Of a stretch of 64,000 nt of DNA, positions 60,291 through 64,000 are shown one piece after another. This DNA is from Burkholderia sp. IMCC1007 (GTDB lineage Bacteria > Pseudomonadota > Gammaproteobacteria > Burkholderiales > Burkholderiaceae). The stretch is from positions 1-64,000 of the forward strand of contig NZ_JAPVQY010000018.1 of NCBI RefSeq assembly GCF_027257875.1, written 5' to 3'. The notes beneath the pieces were generated by a model, which did no database searches, was not told where the DNA came from, and worked only from the letters and a program-made list of their open reading frames with translations. The stretch's first letter is position 1; each line of letters starts with the position of its first letter. A program made the translations under genes and the position numbers.

Positions 60291-61535
60291 ATGAACCTGT
60301 TTGCGCCCCTCACACTGCCCAACGGCGCAGTGATTCCGAATCGGCTCGCCAAGGCCGCGATGGAAGAGAACATGGCCGACGCGGATCACGCGCCGTCCGA
60401 CGCGTTGCTGCGCCTGTACCAGGCGTGGGCCGATGGCCGGGTCGGCCTGATCCTGACCGGCAACGTGATGGTGGACGGCCGCGCGATGACCGGCCCGAAC
60501 GGCGTCGTGCTCGACAGCGAAGCGCACCTCGACCGCTTTCGGCGGTGGGCGCAGGTGTCGCGTTCCCGCGGCGCGCAGGTGTGGATGCAGATCAACCATC
60601 CGGGGCGCCAGATGCAGGCCGCGCTTGGCCAGGTGACGCTCGCGCCATCGGCCGTGCCGCTCGCGCTCGGCGCGCTGTCGAAGCAGTTTCCGGTGCCGAA
60701 GGAGATGAGTGAGGCCGACATCGCCGACGTGCAGCGGCGCTTCGTGCGCGCCGCGCAGCTCGCCGAGCAAAGCGGCTTCACCGGCGTGCAGATCCACGCG
60801 GCGCACGGCTACCTGCTGAGCCAGTTCCTGTCGCCGCTGACGAACCGCCGGCAGGACCAATGGGGCGGCAGCATCGAGAATCGCGCACGCCTGCTGCTCG
60901 ACATCGTGAAGGCGGTGCGCGCGACGGTGTCGCCCGCGTTCGCCGTGGCGGTGAAGCTGAATTCGGCCGATTTCCAGCGCGGCGGCTTCAGCGCGGACGA
61001 TGCGAAGCGCGTGGTCGAACTGCTGAATCCGCTCGGCGTCGATCTCGTCGAGCTGTCGGGCGGCAGCTACGAAGTGCCGGCGATGCAGGGCGAGGCGCGT
61101 GACGGGCGCACGCTGGCCCGCGAAGCGTATTTCCTCGAATTCGCGCGCGACATCACGACCGTCGCGCGCATGCCGCTGATGGTCACGGGCGGCATTCGCC
61201 GCCGCGCGGTGGCCGAGCAGGTGGTCGACAGCGGCGTGGCGATGGTCGGCATCGCGACCGCGCTGTCGATCGACCCGAACCTGCCGCGCGACTGGCAGGC
61301 CGGCAAGGACAGCGCGCCGGTACTGCAGCCGATCCTCTGGAAGAACAAGGCGCTGGGCGCGCTCGCCAACATGGCGGTGGTCAAGTTCCAGCTCGCGCGA
61401 TTGAGCGCCGGCCGACGCACGCATCCGGACGTGTCGCCGCTGCGCGCGCTGGTGTCGCAGCAACTTGCCGCGCAGTGCCAGACGCGCCGCTACCGGAAGT
61501 GGATGGCACGCCGCGTGGCCGCCCCGCGCGCGTGA
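60291..61535 (+). CDS. NADH:flavin oxidoreductase (old yellow enzyme family)
   Basis: FMN-dependent ene-reductase-type protein of 414 aa. Family blocks are LFAPLTLPNGAVIPNRLAKA at the N-terminus, QINHPGRQM, VQIHAAHGYLLSQFLSPLTN with the active-site His pair, and NRRQDQWGGSIENRARLLLD. The ATG at 60291 has GAGG 9 bp upstream; an ATG at 60282 lacks a site. It is divergent from a MerR gene and carries a MerR-type promoter, suggesting induction by an electrophile or oxidant. Confidence 0.9.
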   Translation: MNLFAPLTLPNGAVIPNRLAKAAMEENMADADHAPSDALLRLYQAWADGRVGLILTGNVMVDGRAMTGPNGVVLDSEAHLDRFRRWAQVSRSRGAQVWMQINHPGRQMQAALGQVTLAPSAVPLALGALSKQFPVPKEMSEADIADVQRRFVRAAQLAEQSGFTGVQIHAAHGYLLSQFLSPLTNRRQDQWGGSIENRARLLLDIVKAVRATVSPAFAVAVKLNSADFQRGGFSADDAKRVVELLNPLGVDLVELSGGSYEVPAMQGEARDGRTLAREAYFLEFARDITTVARMPLMVTGGIRRRAVAEQVVDSGVAMVGIATALSIDPNLPRDWQAGKDSAPVLQPILWKNKALGALANMAVVKFQLARLSAGRRTHPDVSPLRALVSQQLAAQCQTRRYRKWMARRVAAPRA

Positions 61536-61736
61536 CGGGCATGCGTGATGTGCACGCGTGTCAGGCCGCAGTAGCGCGCCGGATGAAGGGCCGCCCGGCG
61601 CGCCGTGTGCCGAGTCGATTCTTTCGGATTACTGTCTGAAATATCGCATGCGTTTACAGTGAAATTCGGGCGCTGGATCGCGATTGCCGCGTGGCATAAT
61701 CCAGCACCCTGATTTCACGCCTTCATCCTGCGCGTC

Positions 61737-62117
61737 ATGCACGGCCCCCGATTTCGCAGACCCGGCAGCTTCATCGGATTGATCGCAATCCTGATGATGG
61801 CGCTCGCGCCTGCGATGTCGCAGATGATGGCGTCGCGTCACCGGCTCGTCGATGCGCTGGCCGTCTACTGCACGGCGAGCGTCGACGATACGCTGGCCGC
61901 GCACGACGACAAGCCGGCGCACGGCGCGCACGCGCACTGGCAGGCGTGTCCCTATTGCAGCTTCGTCGCGCATGCGGCCGCGCTGCCGGGCCGTCCCGCC
62001 GCGTTCGACGCTGCGCTGTCGGGCTCGCAGCGGCCCGTCGTATCGGCGTCGATTCCGGCGCGCATCCAGGTCGTTCACACCGTCGCGCAATCGCGCGCGC
62101 CCCCCGCGTTCTCCTGA
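61737..62117 (+). CDS. DUF2946 domain protein
   Basis: Small membrane-anchored or exported protein of 126 aa. A hydrophobic N-terminal helix (FIGLIAILMMALAPAMSQMM) precedes a His/Cys-rich segment, GAHAHWQACPYCSFVAHAAA, whose CPYC and His residues are the DUF2946 pattern and could bind copper. It heads a set with an outer-membrane-like protein and CopC, which supports a copper-related role by association. Confidence 0.75.
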   Translation: MHGPRFRRPGSFIGLIAILMMALAPAMSQMMASRHRLVDALAVYCTASVDDTLAAHDDKPAHGAHAHWQACPYCSFVAHAAALPGRPAAFDAALSGSQRPVVSASIPARIQVVHTVAQSRAPPAFS

Positions 62118-62222
62118 TTCCGTCCGGCTTTTCCCGTGACTTGCCGCCGCTTCGCCACCGGAGCGCGGCCGTTCGTCGCGCGCGTGCGCGACAGCACCGA
62201 ACCGCAATCGGAGAACACCTTC

Positions 62223-63140
62223 ATGCCCCGCTTTACCGAACGGCGTGCGCTTCGCGCATGCGCCGCGCTGCTGGCCGCCACCGCCGGCCTTTCCCATGCT
62301 TCCTTCGCCAATGCGCACGCCGTGGTCGGCGACCGCGTCTTTCCGGCGACGATGGCCGTCGACGATCCGGGTGTCGGCGACGAATTCGATACCCGGTTCG
62401 GCCATATCAAGTCCCCCGACGACAGTGGCGACGGCATGAACGTCAATACCGTGTCGTACGAATGGGACAAGCTGATCACGAAGAACCTCGCGTTCAGCGT
62501 CGCGAGCCAGTACGTATCGCAGAACGATCCGAACGGCGGCTCCGCGAAGGGCTGGGACAACGTGACGCTCGGCCTGAAGTATCTCGTCTACGCGAATGCG
62601 CGGCACGAATTCATGGCGTCGGTCGGGCTTGCGGCCGAGGTCGGCGGCACCGGCGCGAAATCGATCGCTGCGCCGTATTCGACGTTTACGCCGACCGTCT
62701 ATCTCGGCAAGGGCTTCGGCGATCTGCCGGCGTCGCTCGGTTATCTGCGTCCGTTCGCGCTGACGGCCACGGTCGGGCCGAACCTGACCACGGCCTCGTC
62801 CGACCAGGGGCCGAACGCGCTCGGCTGGGGGCTGACGCTCCAGTACAGCATCCCGTACCTGCAGCAGCAGGTGAAGAACCTCGGCCTGCCGCAGCCGTTC
62901 AGCAACATGGTGCTGGTGGTCGAGGCGCCGATGAGCACCTGTACGGCGGGCGCATGCGCGGGCCAGACGACCGGCACGATCAATCCCGGCGTACTGTGGC
63001 TCAATCGCTACGGGCAATTCGGCGTCGAGGCGCAGTTGCCGGTCAATCGTGCGACGGGCCGCCACGTCGGCGTGATCTTCGACGCGCATCTGTATTTCGA
63101 CGACCTGTTCCCGCGCTCGCTCGGCAAGCCGCTGTTCTGA
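62223..63140 (+). CDS. Exported, probably outer-membrane protein of the copper-linked set
   Basis: Protein of 305 aa with a signal peptide (ALRACAALLAATAGLSHASF, ending ANA), then HAVVGDRVFPATMAVDDPG and a beta-rich body (VTLGLKYLVYANARHEFMAS, FALTATVGPNLTTA) compatible with a small barrel or transporter-like outer-membrane protein. It ends with LGKPLF, a terminal Phe. No family is named with certainty. The ATG at 62223 follows CGGAGAACACCTTC. It lies between the DUF2946 and CopC genes with short gaps. Confidence 0.72.
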   Translation: MPRFTERRALRACAALLAATAGLSHASFANAHAVVGDRVFPATMAVDDPGVGDEFDTRFGHIKSPDDSGDGMNVNTVSYEWDKLITKNLAFSVASQYVSQNDPNGGSAKGWDNVTLGLKYLVYANARHEFMASVGLAAEVGGTGAKSIAAPYSTFTPTVYLGKGFGDLPASLGYLRPFALTATVGPNLTTASSDQGPNALGWGLTLQYSIPYLQQQVKNLGLPQPFSNMVLVVEAPMSTCTAGACAGQTTGTINPGVLWLNRYGQFGVEAQLPVNRATGRHVGVIFDAHLYFDDLFPRSLGKPLF

Positions 63141-63156
63141 TCCACGGAGAAACCGC

Positions 63157-63522
63157 ATGAATCTTTCAACCACGATGCGCGCGGCCGCCGCCGCAATGCT
63201 GCTCGCCGGCACGCAACTCGCGCACGCGCATGCGTATCCGACGCATGAAGCGCCGTCCGCGGGCGAGACCGTGACCACGTCGCCGAAAGCCGTCGCGATC
63301 GATTTCGACGATGCGCTCGAACCCGCGTTCAGCTCGATCGCCGTCACCGATGCGCAAGGGCACGCCGTCACGCACGGCAACGCCGAAGTCGACGCGGCGA
63401 ACAAGAAGCACATGTCCGTCGCGCTGAATCCGCTGACGCCGGGCGTCTACGCGGTCGCGTGGGTGGCCGTCGCGGTCGACGGCCACCGCACGCAAGGGCA
63501 TTACGCGTTCACGGTGAAGTGA
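63157..63522 (+). CDS. copC: Copper-resistance protein CopC
   Basis: Periplasmic copper-binding protein of 121 aa. A signal peptide (residues 1-24, ending AHA) leaves a mature protein starting HAYPTHEAP, where the N-terminal His is the usual Cu(II) ligand. The Ig-like body has the family markers PKAVAIDFDDALEPAFSSIA and VYAVAWVAVAVDGHRTQGHY. A CopD permease does not follow directly. The gene starts 16 bp after the preceding stop, so it shares an operon with it. Confidence 0.9.
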   Translation: MNLSTTMRAAAAAMLLAGTQLAHAHAYPTHEAPSAGETVTTSPKAVAIDFDDALEPAFSSIAVTDAQGHAVTHGNAEVDAANKKHMSVALNPLTPGVYAVAWVAVAVDGHRTQGHYAFTVK

Positions 63523-63539
63523 CGTTCGGCAGCTCGTCG

Positions 63540-63631
63540 TCGCACGTGCGTCGACGGGCCGTCGTGCCAGCGTGCCAGCGAGGCGAGGCGAGGCAGGCCA
63601 GCGAGCTACCGAGCTACCGAGCCGCGCGGCG
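63540..63631. repeat. Short direct repeats between copC and the TonB-receptor relic
   Basis: GTGCCAGC occurs twice, then GAGGC runs three times in tandem (GAGGCGAGGCGAGGC with a variant), and GAGCTACC occurs twice. The block lies between convergent genes; no function is evident. Confidence 0.6.
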
Positions 63632-63733
63632 TCAGAATCGGTAGTTCGCGAGCACTTCGAAGCGACGGTCGTCGCCGAGCAGATACTACGTGTCGTTGTA
63701 GTACGCGGACTGCACGTAGCGTCGGTTTTTCAT
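63632..63733 (-). pseudogene. TonB-dependent receptor relic (start codon joined to last strand)
   Basis: Read on the minus strand, a ribosome site and ATG (AAGGAAACCGAAAC ATG, MKNR) run at once into RYVQSAYYNDT, an in-frame TAG, and YLLGDDRRFEVLANYRF ending at TGA. The last part has the form of a TonB-receptor terminal strand with its final Phe. The frame totals 34 codons, so the plug and barrel are lost and the remainder has a stop. It follows a PepSY protein gene on the same strand, a common partner of siderophore receptors. Confidence 0.6.
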
Positions 63734-63769
63734 GTTTCGGTTTCCTTGAAATCGGGCGTCGCTCGGCGA

Positions 63770-64000
63770 TCAGGCTGCCGCGCGCGTCGCGCGGCCGAAC
63801 AGCAGGCGGTCGATTGACCACACCGCGACGATCGTCAACCCCATCAGCGGAAACACGATGCCGAGCAGCACGAGCCCCGCGATCCAGCCGCGCATCGGCG
63901 GCGCGCCGCGTTCGCGCGACGGTGCGCCCAGCTTGCCCGCCGGACGACGCTTCCACCACATCACCGTGCCCGTGACGGCCATCGCGGCCAGCCCGAGCGA
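63770..64000 (-). CDS. PepSY-associated membrane protein, C-terminal part (5' end outside window)
   Basis: The frame is open to the window edge and 77 codons are visible. SLGLAAMAVTGTVMWWKRRP and the following membrane helix GWIAGLVLLGIVFPLMGLTI match the C-terminal half of PepSY-associated transmembrane proteins, which often accompany TonB-dependent iron receptors and act in ferric-siderophore reduction. Its stop is 37 bp upstream of the receptor relic start, so the two once formed an operon. Confidence 0.8.
   Translation of the reverse strand, partial: SLGLAAMAVTGTVMWWKRRPAGKLGAPSRERGAPPMRGWIAGLVLLGIVFPLMGLTIVAVWSIDRLLFGRATRAAA

Overview
The window looks like a secondary chromosome of a Burkholderia species, most likely of the cepacia complex. 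The DNA is uniformly GC-rich with strong G/C bias in third codon positions. It is full of LysR, LuxR, AraC, LacI, MerR and Lrp regulators each paired with a small catabolic operon, and the gene families (paired hydroquinone dioxygenase subunits, DUF3138-type porin, DUF2875 type VI adaptor, lysine-tailed H-NS proteins) are typical of that group. No rRNA, tRNA, CRISPR array or intact mobile element was seen. The genus is an inference from gene content, not from a marker gene.

Layout. (1) 1-21 kb: polyamine and guanidino-compound uptake and catabolism. It holds an ABC transporter (ATPase cut by the window edge, two permeases), a GNAT acetyltransferase, a LysR regulator divergent from a trans-aconitate methyltransferase, then luxR - guanidinobutyrase - aldehyde dehydrogenase on the minus strand. 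Divergent from these run a cupin, a PuuB-like oxidase and an MFS carrier, followed by a LysR gene, a second luxR, a YtcJ-like amidohydrolase, an orphan PotF-like binding protein, a porin and a C45-type Ntn hydrolase. Three promoters here share one 26-bp dyad element placed exactly 15 bp upstream of the -10 box, and two of them are divergent from the two paralogous luxR genes. (2) 21-32.5 kb: mixed housekeeping and accessory genes, including an MFS carrier, HxlR/GST, a CaCA-family cation antiporter behind a yybP-ykoY (manganese) riboswitch, a secreted nuclease, glyA, and a GlxA-type regulator divergent from a secreted DJ-1/PfpI protein. (3) 32.5-36.9 kb: a cysteine desulfurase fused to a rhodanese-like domain, then an AT-richer island with a type VI secretion lipase gene reduced to its two ends (tle3 relic) and its DUF2875 adaptor (tla3-like). 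(4) 36.9-46.4 kb: hydroquinone/hydroxyquinol degradation to beta-ketoadipate (MFS carrier, LysR, HapCD/PnpCD dioxygenase, semialdehyde dehydrogenase, maleylacetate reductase, hydroxyquinol 1,2-dioxygenase, YciI protein, Rieske ferredoxin, porin). (5) 46.4-55.4 kb: GST/AraC pair, a secreted unknown, an H-NS protein with two DNA-binding motifs and a histone-H1-like tail, glmS divergent from an Lrp/AsnC regulator with twin palindromic operators, and Ogt plus Ada-AlkA alkylation repair. (6) 55.6-59.2 kb: hexuronate module (MFS carrier, LacI regulator, uronate dehydrogenase) tied together by GAAAACGTTTTC-type operators. (7) 59.2-64 kb: DUF1330 protein, MerR regulator with an old-yellow-enzyme homologue behind a 19-bp-spacer promoter, a copper-linked set (DUF2946, outer-membrane-like protein, CopC), a TonB-receptor relic and a PepSY protein cut by the window edge.

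Recurrent features: strong hairpins between convergent genes, and short tandem repeats placed directly at gene 3' ends whose units carry a sense-strand stop codon. The largest is 33 copies of an 8-bp unit between the guanidinobutyrase and aldehyde dehydrogenase genes.
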